NCBI RefSeq assembly: GCF_003860525.1
Contig: NZ_CP034161.1
Coordinates: 1,612,001 to 1,676,000 of the forward strand
Direction: 5' to 3'
DNA: 64,000 bases
Source of the DNA: Epilithonimonas vandammei
GTDB taxonomy: Bacteria; Bacteroidota; Bacteroidia; Flavobacteriales; Weeksellaceae
The notes beneath the pieces were generated by a model. The model was not told the DNA's origin. It worked only from the letters and a program-made list of their open reading frames with translations, and ran no database searches. Below, piece after piece: positions 24,498-32,398 of this stretch (its first letter is position 1; every line of letters begins with the position of its first letter). A program made the translations under genes and the position numbers.

Positions 24498-25196
24498 ATG
24501 ACGGCAGAAGAATTACAATCCGGACACCTATTTCTATTGGACAAACCTTTGGATTGGACCAGTTTTCAGGCTGTTAATAAATTGAAATACAAACTCAAAA
24601 GAGAGTTCAAAGAATTACCAAAGAAATTCAAAATTGGGCACGCTGGAACTTTGGATCCTAAAGCTACAGGATTATTAATTGTTTGCACGGGTAAATTCAC
24701 AAAGAAGATTCCAGAGATTCAGGATGCGCCAAAAGAATATTGGACAGAGATAAAAATCGGCGTTCAAACCGAATCTTATGATACGGAGAAACCAGAGATT
24801 TTACATCAAGATTATTCTCATATTACAGAAGAGCAGATTCATCAAGCATTAGAGAAATTTCTTGGAGAAATAGATCAAAAACCACCTGTTTTTTCTGCGC
24901 TTAAGATTGATGGAAAACGAGCTTACGATCTTGCAAGAGCCGGAGAAGACGTGGAAATGAAATCCAGAAAAACGACAATTCATTATATTAATGATATTAA
25001 AATTGATTTGCCTTTAGTTTCTTTCACAGTTGGTTGTTCAAAAGGAACGTACATCAGAAGTTTAGCTCACGATATTGGACAAGAATTAGAAGTTGGAGCT
25101 TATCTTACACAGCTTAGAAGAACTAAAATCGGAGATTATTCTGTGGAAAATGCAACTGCCGATTTTATTAACGATGATTTTAAAATCTCAGAATAA
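24498..25196 (+). CDS. truB: tRNA pseudouridine(55) synthase
   Basis: The 232-residue enzyme makes the universal pseudouridine 55 in the T loop of tRNAs. The catalytic Asp is in GHAGTLDPKATGLL. KPPVFSALKIDGKRAYDLARAG and GCSKGTYIRSLAHDIG are the other TruB signatures. It lacks a long C-terminal PUA domain, which is common in this phylum. It lies in a same-strand run from uppP to the RluF-like gene. Confidence 0.96.
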   Translation: MTAEELQSGHLFLLDKPLDWTSFQAVNKLKYKLKREFKELPKKFKIGHAGTLDPKATGLLIVCTGKFTKKIPEIQDAPKEYWTEIKIGVQTESYDTEKPEILHQDYSHITEEQIHQALEKFLGEIDQKPPVFSALKIDGKRAYDLARAGEDVEMKSRKTTIHYINDIKIDLPLVSFTVGCSKGTYIRSLAHDIGQELEVGAYLTQLRRTKIGDYSVENATADFINDDFKISE

Positions 25197-25208
25197 TTTC
25201 AAAATTAA

Positions 25209-25796
25209 ATGAAGAAAAATTTACTCGTCTTAACTTTGCTTTTTTCGGTTTTGGCTTTGGCGCAGTCTGAAAATGAAAGCAAAACAATGGGTTTTTACAT
25301 CAGTCCCAATATTCAAGCTGGTTACAATTTAGGAAACTCAATAAAAGATAGTCAGCATAAAGATGATGCCTATTATCAACAGTATATTTCACCTTATCTG
25401 CCTAATGATTTTACTTATGGCGTTGGTGTTGTAGGAGGTTATCAGTTGTTGTCTTTTTTCGCTTTGGGAACAGGAATTAAGTATAATTATATTTCAAATA
25501 ATTTGCATTTGCTCAATTGGATTGTTCAGCCTAAATTTATCATCAAAGGTGATACGGCAGCAACCACATTCGAGTTCGAATATGGAAAACAGTTCAACCA
25601 ATCCAATGTCAATGACACGCATTATTTTGGAGGGAAAATTGGCTATCAGGATTTCTTTTCAAAAAGACTGAATCAGGAAATCGGTTTGTTTCTCTACAGA
25701 TACAATTCTAATGTTTCCAATGCTTGGTTTATTGGACTTTCTGGAAGCATAACAGTTTTCAGTAAAAAGAATTACACAGTTTACGGTAAAGATTAA
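25209..25796 (+). CDS. Small outer-membrane beta-barrel-like protein of unknown function
   Basis: The 195-residue protein has a clear signal peptide ([19 protein letters not shown]) followed by alternating hydrophobic/polar strands rich in Tyr, Phe, Gly and Asn, with typical girdle residues, ending in a short tail [10 protein letters not shown]. This resembles 8-stranded outer-membrane barrel proteins. No specific family is recognised. Its TAA overlaps the ATG of the next pseudouridine synthase gene by one base, so the two are cotranslated although unrelated in function. Confidence 0.72.
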   Translation: MKKNLLVLTLLFSVLALAQSENESKTMGFYISPNIQAGYNLGNSIKDSQHKDDAYYQQYISPYLPNDFTYGVGVVGGYQLLSFFALGTGIKYNYISNNLHLLNWIVQPKFIIKGDTAATTFEFEYGKQFNQSNVNDTHYFGGKIGYQDFFSKRLNQEIGLFLYRYNSNVSNAWFIGLSGSITVFSKKNYTVYGKD

Positions 25797-26518
25797 TGGA
25801 AAAAATAAGAATCAACAAATATTTGTCAGAAGTAGGTTTTTGCTCCAGAAGAGAAGCAGACAGACTTTTGGAAGAAGGTAGAATTACCATCAATGGTAGA
25901 GTTCCGGAATTGGGAACCAAAGTTTCTGACGAAGATGAGATTTTCGTAGATGGGAAAACCATCAAAAAAGTTGAAGAGGAGTTCGTTTATATCGCCTTCA
26001 ATAAACCGGTTGGAATAGTTTGTACAACTGATACGAAGCGCGAAAAGAATAATATTGTAGATTATATCAATCATCCAAAGCGTATTTTCCCAATCGGAAG
26101 GTTAGATAAACCGAGCGAAGGTTTGATTCTTCTGACTTCTGATGGTGATATTGTCAACAAAATCCTGAGAGCCAGAAACAATCACGAGAAAGAATATTAT
26201 GTAAGAGTTAATAAGCCAATCACGGAAAAGTTTCTTGAGAAAATGAGAAACGGTGTTCCGATTCTTGACACAGTTACTAAGAAATGTGAAGTCGAAAAAA
26301 TCGACACAATGAATTTCCGAATCGTTCTAACGCAAGGTCTCAACCGTCAAATCCGAAGAATGTGCGAACATTTGGATTACGAAGTGAAGAAACTGAAGCG
26401 GGTGAGAATTATGAATATAAAACTTGATCTTCCCGTAGGAAAATGGCGTGATTTGACTCCCCAGGAAATGAATGAATTGAATGGTTTATTAGAAGACTCC
26501 AGCAAAACGTTTGAGTGA
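25796..26518 (+). CDS. rluF: 23S rRNA pseudouridine synthase, RluF/RsuA type
   Basis: The 240-residue protein has an N-terminal S4 RNA-binding domain ([26 protein letters not shown]) and an RsuA/RluB/E/F catalytic domain with [20 protein letters not shown], whose Asp is the nucleophile, and [13 protein letters not shown]. In this subfamily the target is 23S rRNA U2604 (RluF) or a nearby position. The specific position is inferred from the overall resemblance to RluF and could be that of RluB. Confidence 0.86.
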   Translation: MEKIRINKYLSEVGFCSRREADRLLEEGRITINGRVPELGTKVSDEDEIFVDGKTIKKVEEEFVYIAFNKPVGIVCTTDTKREKNNIVDYINHPKRIFPIGRLDKPSEGLILLTSDGDIVNKILRARNNHEKEYYVRVNKPITEKFLEKMRNGVPILDTVTKKCEVEKIDTMNFRIVLTQGLNRQIRRMCEHLDYEVKKLKRVRIMNIKLDLPVGKWRDLTPQEMNELNGLLEDSSKTFE

Positions 26519-26561
26519 TTTTTTAATTATAAACCATCAATCATCAACCATCAACTATCAA

Positions 26562-27902
26562 CTATAATTTATCATTAATAATATAAAGTCTCATTTTTTC
26601 CTCGTATTCAGGTTTCATTTTCAAATATTTCCAGATTTTTTTATCATCGGGATAAGAGGTTCTATAAAAGATAATTCTGTCTGCGGAATATCGGAAGTAA
26701 GGATGTTTTTTCAGCCAATCTTCTGGGGCATTGGCTAAAGAATATTTTGGAACATCTGAATTGTCAAGTTTTGCAACATAGATCAATTTTTCGCCCAAAG
26801 CTCTGTCAATTTCGTAAGTTTCCAAAAGTTGTTGTTTGTTTATGAAACCACCAAGTTTCTTTCTGAAAGCCAAAATCCCAGCAGAATCTTTTTCGGTAAA
26901 TCCAAATTCCTGCAATTGTTTAAAAGTGATTTGATTAAGATTAATTTTTGAAAAATCACTTTTTTCTGCAACAACAGTTTTTTCTTCAGTTTGTTTAGGT
27001 TTATCAGCAATAGAAAGTCTAATCCAAGGTTTCATTTCTTCAAATTTTTCTGGCGAAATCATAAAACATTTTTGGATGTCTTCCAAAGATTTAAAACTTC
27101 CTCGCAAGTTTCTTTCGCGATAATTGACGATTACGTTGGCTTGTTTTTCAGAAAATCCCAAAGCTTGCCATTGTTCTTGATTCAAATCGTTTGGATCAAA
27201 ATAATAGTTGATTTTCACCACTTCTTTCTCTTTCTTTTTCTCAAATTTTTGAGCTAGATTTTCTGGCGTTTTGCTAGGTAAAATCAAATAAGGTGACAGT
27301 TGCGAGAACTGTTCATCATTAATCATAAAACATTCTCTCAGCTTTTCTTTGCTGATGAAACTTCCACCCAGATAATTTTTATATTTTAAAATAGCAGCCG
27401 ATTGTTTCTCAGAAAAACCAAGATTTTCCCAATCTTTTTGAGTGTAAGAATCTGGATTGAATTTCCCTTTGATGTTCAGTTTTTTCTTTTCGTAAGGTTT
27501 ATAAGAAGGTTGATTATTTTTGAAGTCAGAATTAGATTCTGGAAGAAGAATGTATTTCTCTAAAGATTCATATTTTTCAGCAGAAACCGCATAACATTTT
27601 TTGAATTGAGCTTTTGATTTGAAATTTCCCCCGACAATATCTTTATATTTCAAAATTGTTTTGACTTGCTTTTCACTGAAACCAAGATTCTTCCATTGAC
27701 TTTCATCCAAATCATTGGGGTTAAATTCGGTCAGAATAATTTCTTCATCTTTCGGTGTAATGAAAGTGATTTGAGGTTTTTCGTAATGCTGATTTTTTTT
27801 ATAAATCGAAAAAGCAATCTGTGAAAAAATAATGAGAATTCCGAAAATTGCTAGGCTGAAAATTTGCCTTTTCCGGATTTGGAAAGGTAATTTTGGATTC
27901 AT
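26562..27902 (-). CDS. Helix-hairpin-helix (ComEA-like) repeat protein
   Basis: The 446-residue protein has one N-terminal membrane helix (FSLAIFGILIIFSQIAFSIY), then four clear repeats and one degenerate repeat of about 60-80 residues. Each contains a helix-hairpin-helix core: NLGFSEKQVKTILKYK, NLGFSEKQSAAILKYK, ALGFSEKQANVIVNYR and EFGFTEKDSAGILAFR. The hairpins suit non-specific DNA binding, as in ComEA, but ComEA normally has a single motif pair. The frame extends to a TTG at 27920, but the ATG at 27902 is preferred; a TAACTTTG box overlaps 27918-27925. The protein presumably faces the periplasm. Its role is unknown. Confidence 0.85.
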   Translation of the reverse strand: MNPKLPFQIRKRQIFSLAIFGILIIFSQIAFSIYKKNQHYEKPQITFITPKDEEIILTEFNPNDLDESQWKNLGFSEKQVKTILKYKDIVGGNFKSKAQFKKCYAVSAEKYESLEKYILLPESNSDFKNNQPSYKPYEKKKLNIKGKFNPDSYTQKDWENLGFSEKQSAAILKYKNYLGGSFISKEKLRECFMINDEQFSQLSPYLILPSKTPENLAQKFEKKKEKEVVKINYYFDPNDLNQEQWQALGFSEKQANVIVNYRERNLRGSFKSLEDIQKCFMISPEKFEEMKPWIRLSIADKPKQTEEKTVVAEKSDFSKINLNQITFKQLQEFGFTEKDSAGILAFRKKLGGFINKQQLLETYEIDRALGEKLIYVAKLDNSDVPKYSLANAPEDWLKKHPYFRYSADRIIFYRTSYPDDKKIWKYLKMKPEYEEKMRLYIINDKL

Positions 27903-28035
27903 TTTTGGTGTTTTAACCAAAGTTAAATAATAAATGAATCGAAAATCAATTATTAATAAAAAATATATTACTAGTTTTTTTGAAATTATTATACGTCACA
28001 TCGGCACGTAGAAATATAAAAGTTTAAAATTCATA

Positions 28036-28075
28036 AAGATAAAATAGTATTTTTCTTCAATTTCTATTTTATCTT
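28036..28075. other. Long AT-rich inverted repeat between the MerR and HhH genes
   Basis: AAGATAAAATAG (28036-28047) is exactly complementary to CTATTTTATCTT (28064-28075). It could terminate the MerR transcript on the minus strand, but no T run follows. The rest of the 27926-28138 spacer shows nothing recognisable. Confidence 0.45.
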
Positions 28076-28138
28076 AGTTTTCGCATAAAACTATGTGTAT
28101 ATGTGGTTATAAAAGTATCAATTCTAACAGTCTCTCGA

Positions 28139-28471
28139 TTAATCGTTTAAAGAATTCTTAAGCTTCAGAAGTTCAGCTTTGATAAACTCCAATCTGTCAA
28201 TAATAGTAATGGTTTCGGAGATTTTGGTGTTAGTTGTCAATGCAACTCTCGCGCCGTCAAGCGTGTAGCCTTTTTCCTTAACCAAATGATAAATAATTTT
28301 CAAATTCTCAATATCAGAAGGTGTAAAATAGCGGTTTCCTTTCTTGTTTTTCTTAGGTTTGATGATAGGAAATTCCTGTTCCCAATAGCGAATCAGGGAA
28401 GTATTGACATCAAAAGCTTTTGCAACTTCGCCAATAGAATAATAGAGTTTGTCAGGAAGATTAAGTTTCAT
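28139..28471 (-). CDS. MerR-family transcriptional regulator
   Basis: The 110-residue protein is a stand-alone MerR DNA-binding domain: YYSIGEVAKAFDVNTSLIRYWEQEFP is the helix-turn-helix, followed by KGNRYFTPSDIENLKIIYHLVKEKGYTLDGAR and a short dimerisation helix. There is no effector-binding domain. Such short MerR proteins are common in Bacteroidetes with unknown targets. A TATATTTG box lies upstream at 28499-28506 on the minus strand. Confidence 0.92.
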   Translation of the reverse strand: MKLNLPDKLYYSIGEVAKAFDVNTSLIRYWEQEFPIIKPKKNKKGNRYFTPSDIENLKIIYHLVKEKGYTLDGARVALTTNTKISETITIIDRLEFIKAELLKLKNSLND

Positions 28472-28526
28472 TTGTAATCAAAAACTTTTTGAAGATGACA
28501 AATATAATATTTATGGATTAATAATC

Positions 28527-29834
28527 TCAATAAGCGATTTCTATTTTCACTTTTTTGCCTTTCAACTTTTCGTTGGCTAATTGTTTGAGCAATTCGATGG
28601 TTTTTTTTCGGTTGACAGCAACGTAGGAAGTTGTATCTTTTACCTCGATTAAACCAATGTCATCTTTTCCGAGACCACCTTTTTTGATTAGATAACCTAC
28701 AATATCAACTTTGTTGACTTTGTCTTTTTTTCCGGCGCTGATGTAGATGGTTTGATTCGGTGTTCTTTCAGGAACTCGGTTGCTTTCCGAAACATTTTCT
28801 TCAGGTGTATGGCTTTTGATGAAGGGGAAATTTTCGTCTTCTGTCATAATTAAATAAGCAAAACCTTTCGCATTCATTCTCGCACTTCTTCCGTTTCTAT
28901 GGATGAAAGCATCTTCTTTTGGCGGTAATTGGTAATGCACAATCGATTCAACTTCCGGGATGTCCAAACCTCGTGATGCCAAATCGGTTGTAATCAAAAT
29001 TCTTGCAGAATCGTTTCTGAATTTCAAAAGTGCGCGTTCTCTTTCGTCCTGTTCCATACCGCCGTGGAAAGTTTCCCGTTGGATGCCTTTTTCTCTTAAT
29101 AATTCTGAGATTCTATCCACAGCATCTCGATGATTACAGAAAATCAACGTTCTTTTGTTTCCGATTTTGCAGATGAGTTGGAAAAGTGTATTCAGTTTTT
29201 CTTCAGGTGTAGTCATTACCTTTTTTAGCTGAATGTTTGGTTTTGCTTCATTTTCTTTTAAGAAATTGACTGTCTTTTCGTTATTGAGTTCTACAAACTT
29301 CGGAATGTTGTCCATCACCGTTGCAGAAGTCAAAAAACGTTGTGAAAGTCCATTAAGCGAGCCAATGATGTATTCCATATCTTCTTGGAAGCCTAATTCC
29401 AGAGCCTTATCGAACTCATCCAAAACCAAAGTATTGATGGTTCCCGGATTGAAATTTTCGTTCTTCAAGTGATAAGCGATTCTTCCCGGTGTTCCGATTA
29501 AGACTGCAGGAGCTTCAATTAGGTTGTTGATTTCTATCTTTTTATCGTGTCCGCCGTAAGCCACAGAAACTTTGAAATCTGTGCCCATCGATTTGAAAAC
29601 CTGTTCGATCTGTAAAGCTAATTCTCTTGCCGGAACTAGAATTAAGGTCTGGATTCCTTTAACATCAGATTTCAAATTTCTAAGAACAGGAAACAAAAAG
29701 CCTAATGTTTTCCCTGAACCGGTTGGGGATAATAAAACCACGTCGGTATCGTTCTCGGATGCTTTGTATATAGATTTCTGCATTTGATTCATATCCTGAA
29801 TCTGCAGTTTTTCGAATATCGGTTGTAATTCCAT
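28527..29834 (-). CDS. DEAD-box RNA helicase with DbpA-type RNA-binding tail
   Basis: The 435-residue protein has all helicase core motifs: SPTGSGKT (motif I), VPARELALQ, GTPGRI, DEFD in place of DEAD (motif II), TSAT (motif III), RGLDIPEV and the HRNGRSAR (motif VI). The last 75 residues (TIYISAGKKDKVNKVDIVGYLI onwards) form a DbpA/CsdA-like RNA-binding domain. Such helicases assist large-subunit ribosome assembly, DbpA by binding 23S rRNA hairpin 92. The DEFD variant keeps both acidic catalytic residues. A TATCTTTG box lies at 29839-29846 on the minus strand. Confidence 0.9.
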   Translation of the reverse strand: MELQPIFEKLQIQDMNQMQKSIYKASENDTDVVLLSPTGSGKTLGFLFPVLRNLKSDVKGIQTLILVPARELALQIEQVFKSMGTDFKVSVAYGGHDKKIEINNLIEAPAVLIGTPGRIAYHLKNENFNPGTINTLVLDEFDKALELGFQEDMEYIIGSLNGLSQRFLTSATVMDNIPKFVELNNEKTVNFLKENEAKPNIQLKKVMTTPEEKLNTLFQLICKIGNKRTLIFCNHRDAVDRISELLREKGIQRETFHGGMEQDERERALLKFRNDSARILITTDLASRGLDIPEVESIVHYQLPPKEDAFIHRNGRSARMNAKGFAYLIMTEDENFPFIKSHTPEENVSESNRVPERTPNQTIYISAGKKDKVNKVDIVGYLIKKGGLGKDDIGLIEVKDTTSYVAVNRKKTIELLKQLANEKLKGKKVKIEIAY

Positions 29835-29943
29835 TTTGCAAAGATAAATTTTTTGAAAATCAATTTTTGGCTATTTTTCTTTTTATATATTTGATGAAAT
29901 AATTTTATAATAGAAAATATATAACAGTAAACATATAAAATAT

Positions 29944-30110
29944 TAGCGTTTCGCTTTAAAAATTTCCCGCAATCGAAATACGACCAATTTTTCAAAAAGC
30001 ACGGGAAGTGAAAGTGGAAACGCCTGCGGTAAAGCGTGGGCGTTCCTTTTTGCTTTGTGCTTTGCCTTTGGTCGGGCTTCGATTGCAAGCAATTGGAATT
30101 GTCCACGTGT
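29944..30110. repeat. GC-richer palindromic element upstream of the type III RM operon
   Basis: This stretch differs sharply in composition from its AT-rich flanks. GCAATCGAA (29969-29977) pairs with TTCGATTGC (30078-30086), CGACCAA (29981-29987) with TTGGTCG (30068-30074), and GGAAACGCC with GGGCGTTCC further inside, giving one long interrupted hairpin of about 118 bases. It could be a dispersed palindromic repeat or a structured RNA. Overlapping open frames exist on the minus strand but none looks protein-like. The remaining gap, 29847-29943, shows only AT-rich sequence. Confidence 0.6.
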
Positions 30111-30151
30111 TTTTTTGGAAATTGAAAAGTGATGCATAAACATCATATTCA

Positions 30152-31912
30152 ATGAAACTATACCAAACCCTCGAATCCCAACTCAAAAAAGAACCCAATT
30201 ATGTTTCCGATAACGGCGAACTCAAAAAATGGGTAGTTCTCAATAAAGCTCAAAATTTCGATGAAGAATTGATTGGATTGTTATTAGACGATTCCGATTT
30301 GAAAGAAAAGTTTTTCATCAATGTAAAAGAAATTTTAGTTTTTAATCAAAATCTTTTCATTCAATTTCTTGAACAGAAAAATTATCTTAACGACAGCTAT
30401 ACCCAATTTAAAAATAAAGTGGGTTTGTCTATTGATGGCAAATATCTGAAGCAACGCAATGAAGTGGCACTGGTTTGGCCGTTTAAAGATTGTGTATTGG
30501 AAGGCGGGCAAAGCCGTGAAGAAGATAAAAGAGAAGAGATTTTCTTTAATGAAACTTTGGCACAGGACGAAATTACAGAATTGCTTGACCCGAAAGTTTT
30601 GACCAATGCCAAACTGTTTGATAAAGATGGCGAAAAAGATTTCAGTCAATTCAACCGAAATGAAAATGGAACAATTACCGATAATCTGATTATCAAAGGA
30701 AACAATCTTCTCGCATTGCATTCTTTAAAGAAAGAATTTGCCGGAAAAGTGAAGCTGATTTATATTGACCCGCCTTTTAATACAGGCAATGATTCTTTCG
30801 GATACAATGATAAATTTAATCATTCTTCTTGGTTAACTTTTATGAAAAATAGATTAACAATCGCTAAGGAACTATTAAGTGTTGATGGAAACATTTTCAT
30901 ACAAATTGATATTAATGAAATTCACTATCTTAAAGTTTTGTGCGATGAAGTGTTTGGAAAAGAAAATTTCGTAGAAGAGTTGATTTGGGCTTATGGTTCT
31001 CCTTCAGGAGGTAGAGCTGCAGGGGCAAAACCGGTCAATATCCACGATACTATTTTGCATTATTCAAGAAGTTATTCAAACAGAAAACAAATCAAAATAT
31101 TTATTCCTTACACAGAAAAATATATCAAAGATTGGTTTAAATATGATGATGGAGATGGTAGATTGTATCAAAGAAGAATGCGAGGGAAAGATGAAAATGG
31201 AGATTCAATTTGGGTTAAGCAATATTTAGATGAAAGTAAAGGTGTTCCCCTTTCAACTGTATGGTCAGATATAAAGCAAGTCTACGCTGACCCTCGTGCA
31301 TATAAGGAAAACCAATCGCAATATACTGAGTTATTGAGAGATTTTTCGGGAGGACAAAAACCGGAAGCTTTGCTAAAAAGAATTATAGAAATGTGTACGG
31401 ATGAAGGTGACATCGTTTTGGATTTTCATCTAGGAACGGGAACAACGGTAGCGTCAGCTCATAAAATGAAAAGACAGTACCTTGGTGTGGAACAAATGGA
31501 TTATATTAAAACATTTACTTGTAATCGTATAAACAAAATCATCTTGGGAGAATCTAGTGGCATCTCCAAATCAGTCAATTGGCAAGGCGGTGGTTCTTTC
31601 ATTTACCTTGAACTCAAAAAATACAACCAAACTTTCATCGAAAAAATTGAAGGGGCTAAAGATTCAGAAAGTCTTCTACAAATCTGGGAAGAAATGAAAA
31701 GCAAATCTTTCCTTAATTACAATGTGGATATCCAAAAACAAGAACAACATATCGAAGATTTTAAATTGTTGAGTTTAAATGAGCAGAAACAACATCTTTG
31801 CGAGCTGCTCAACAAAAATCAATTGTATGTCAATTTATCTTCTCTCAACGACGAAAATTTTGAGTGTACAGCGGAAGAAAAAAATCTGAACCGTGATTTT
31901 TACAAGATTTAA
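30152..31912 (+). CDS. Type III restriction-modification system methyltransferase (Mod)
   Basis: The 586-residue protein is an N6-adenine methyltransferase of the beta class. Motif IV appears as YIDPPFNTGND (about residues 204-214) and motif I follows at about residues 423-431 as LDFHLGTGTT. The region between holds the target-recognition domain, with an YGSPSGGRAAGAKP stretch. The order DPPF before FxGxG and the N-terminal and C-terminal extensions fit type III Mod. The motif I is usually DFFAGSGTT; the His-Leu change is mild. It leads the operon with GxxExxY and res. The recognition sequence cannot be predicted. Confidence 0.93.
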   Translation: MKLYQTLESQLKKEPNYVSDNGELKKWVVLNKAQNFDEELIGLLLDDSDLKEKFFINVKEILVFNQNLFIQFLEQKNYLNDSYTQFKNKVGLSIDGKYLKQRNEVALVWPFKDCVLEGGQSREEDKREEIFFNETLAQDEITELLDPKVLTNAKLFDKDGEKDFSQFNRNENGTITDNLIIKGNNLLALHSLKKEFAGKVKLIYIDPPFNTGNDSFGYNDKFNHSSWLTFMKNRLTIAKELLSVDGNIFIQIDINEIHYLKVLCDEVFGKENFVEELIWAYGSPSGGRAAGAKPVNIHDTILHYSRSYSNRKQIKIFIPYTEKYIKDWFKYDDGDGRLYQRRMRGKDENGDSIWVKQYLDESKGVPLSTVWSDIKQVYADPRAYKENQSQYTELLRDFSGGQKPEALLKRIIEMCTDEGDIVLDFHLGTGTTVASAHKMKRQYLGVEQMDYIKTFTCNRINKIILGESSGISKSVNWQGGGSFIYLELKKYNQTFIEKIEGAKDSESLLQIWEEMKSKSFLNYNVDIQKQEQHIEDFKLLSLNEQKQHLCELLNKNQLYVNLSSLNDENFECTAEEKNLNRDFYKI

Positions 31913-31960
31913 AGATTGTCAAGATTTTTTCAAATGTTTACCTTTAATTAAAACAATAAG

Positions 31961-32395
31961 ATGGATTTGAAATATCTGACGAAAGAACAGCAAGACAAAA
32001 TCACCCATAGCATTATTGGCTGTGCGATGGAAGTTCATAACATACTTGGAAATGGTTTTCAGGAAGTGGTTTATCAACGGGCTTTATCCATTGAGATGAA
32101 TTTACGCAATATAGAGCACCAACGTGAATTTGAAATGCCATTGTCTTACAAAGGTTTTGACATCGGTAGCCGAAGAGTTGATTTTTTAGTAATGAAGGAA
32201 ATATCGATAGAAATTAAAGCAATAATAAATCTTGAAGATGTGCATTTAGCCCAGGCAATGAATTATTTGGAGGCATACAATTTACAAACAGGATTGCTCA
32301 TCAATTTTGGAGCAAAAAGCCTGCAATTTAAACGATTATTTAATAAATCTTGGAAATCGAAAAATCCCGAAAATCAAGGTTCAGACAATTTATAA
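31961..32395 (+). CDS. GxxExxY family protein
   Basis: The 144-residue protein matches the GxxExxY family (PF13366): ITHSIIGCAMEVHNILGNGFQEVVY contains the Gly-x-x-Glu-x-x-Tyr pattern. VDFLVMKEISIEIKA contains an Asp and a Glu-x-Lys that resemble a PD-(D/E)xK nuclease core, as has been suggested for the family. It lies 48 bases after mod and its stop is three bases before the res ATG, so it is inside the RM operon. The family is widespread and of unknown function; here it might be a nuclease accessory or a passenger. Confidence 0.88.
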   Translation: MDLKYLTKEQQDKITHSIIGCAMEVHNILGNGFQEVVYQRALSIEMNLRNIEHQREFEMPLSYKGFDIGSRRVDFLVMKEISIEIKAIINLEDVHLAQAMNYLEAYNLQTGLLINFGAKSLQFKRLFNKSWKSKNPENQGSDNL

Positions 32396-32398
32396 ACG

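Noticed and set aside
29943..30198. Overlapping minus-strand frames of 68-69 codons upstream of mod
   Set aside because: They lie in the palindromic element, overlap each other in different phases and the mod start, and read as low-quality protein rich in Lys, Ala and Arg.
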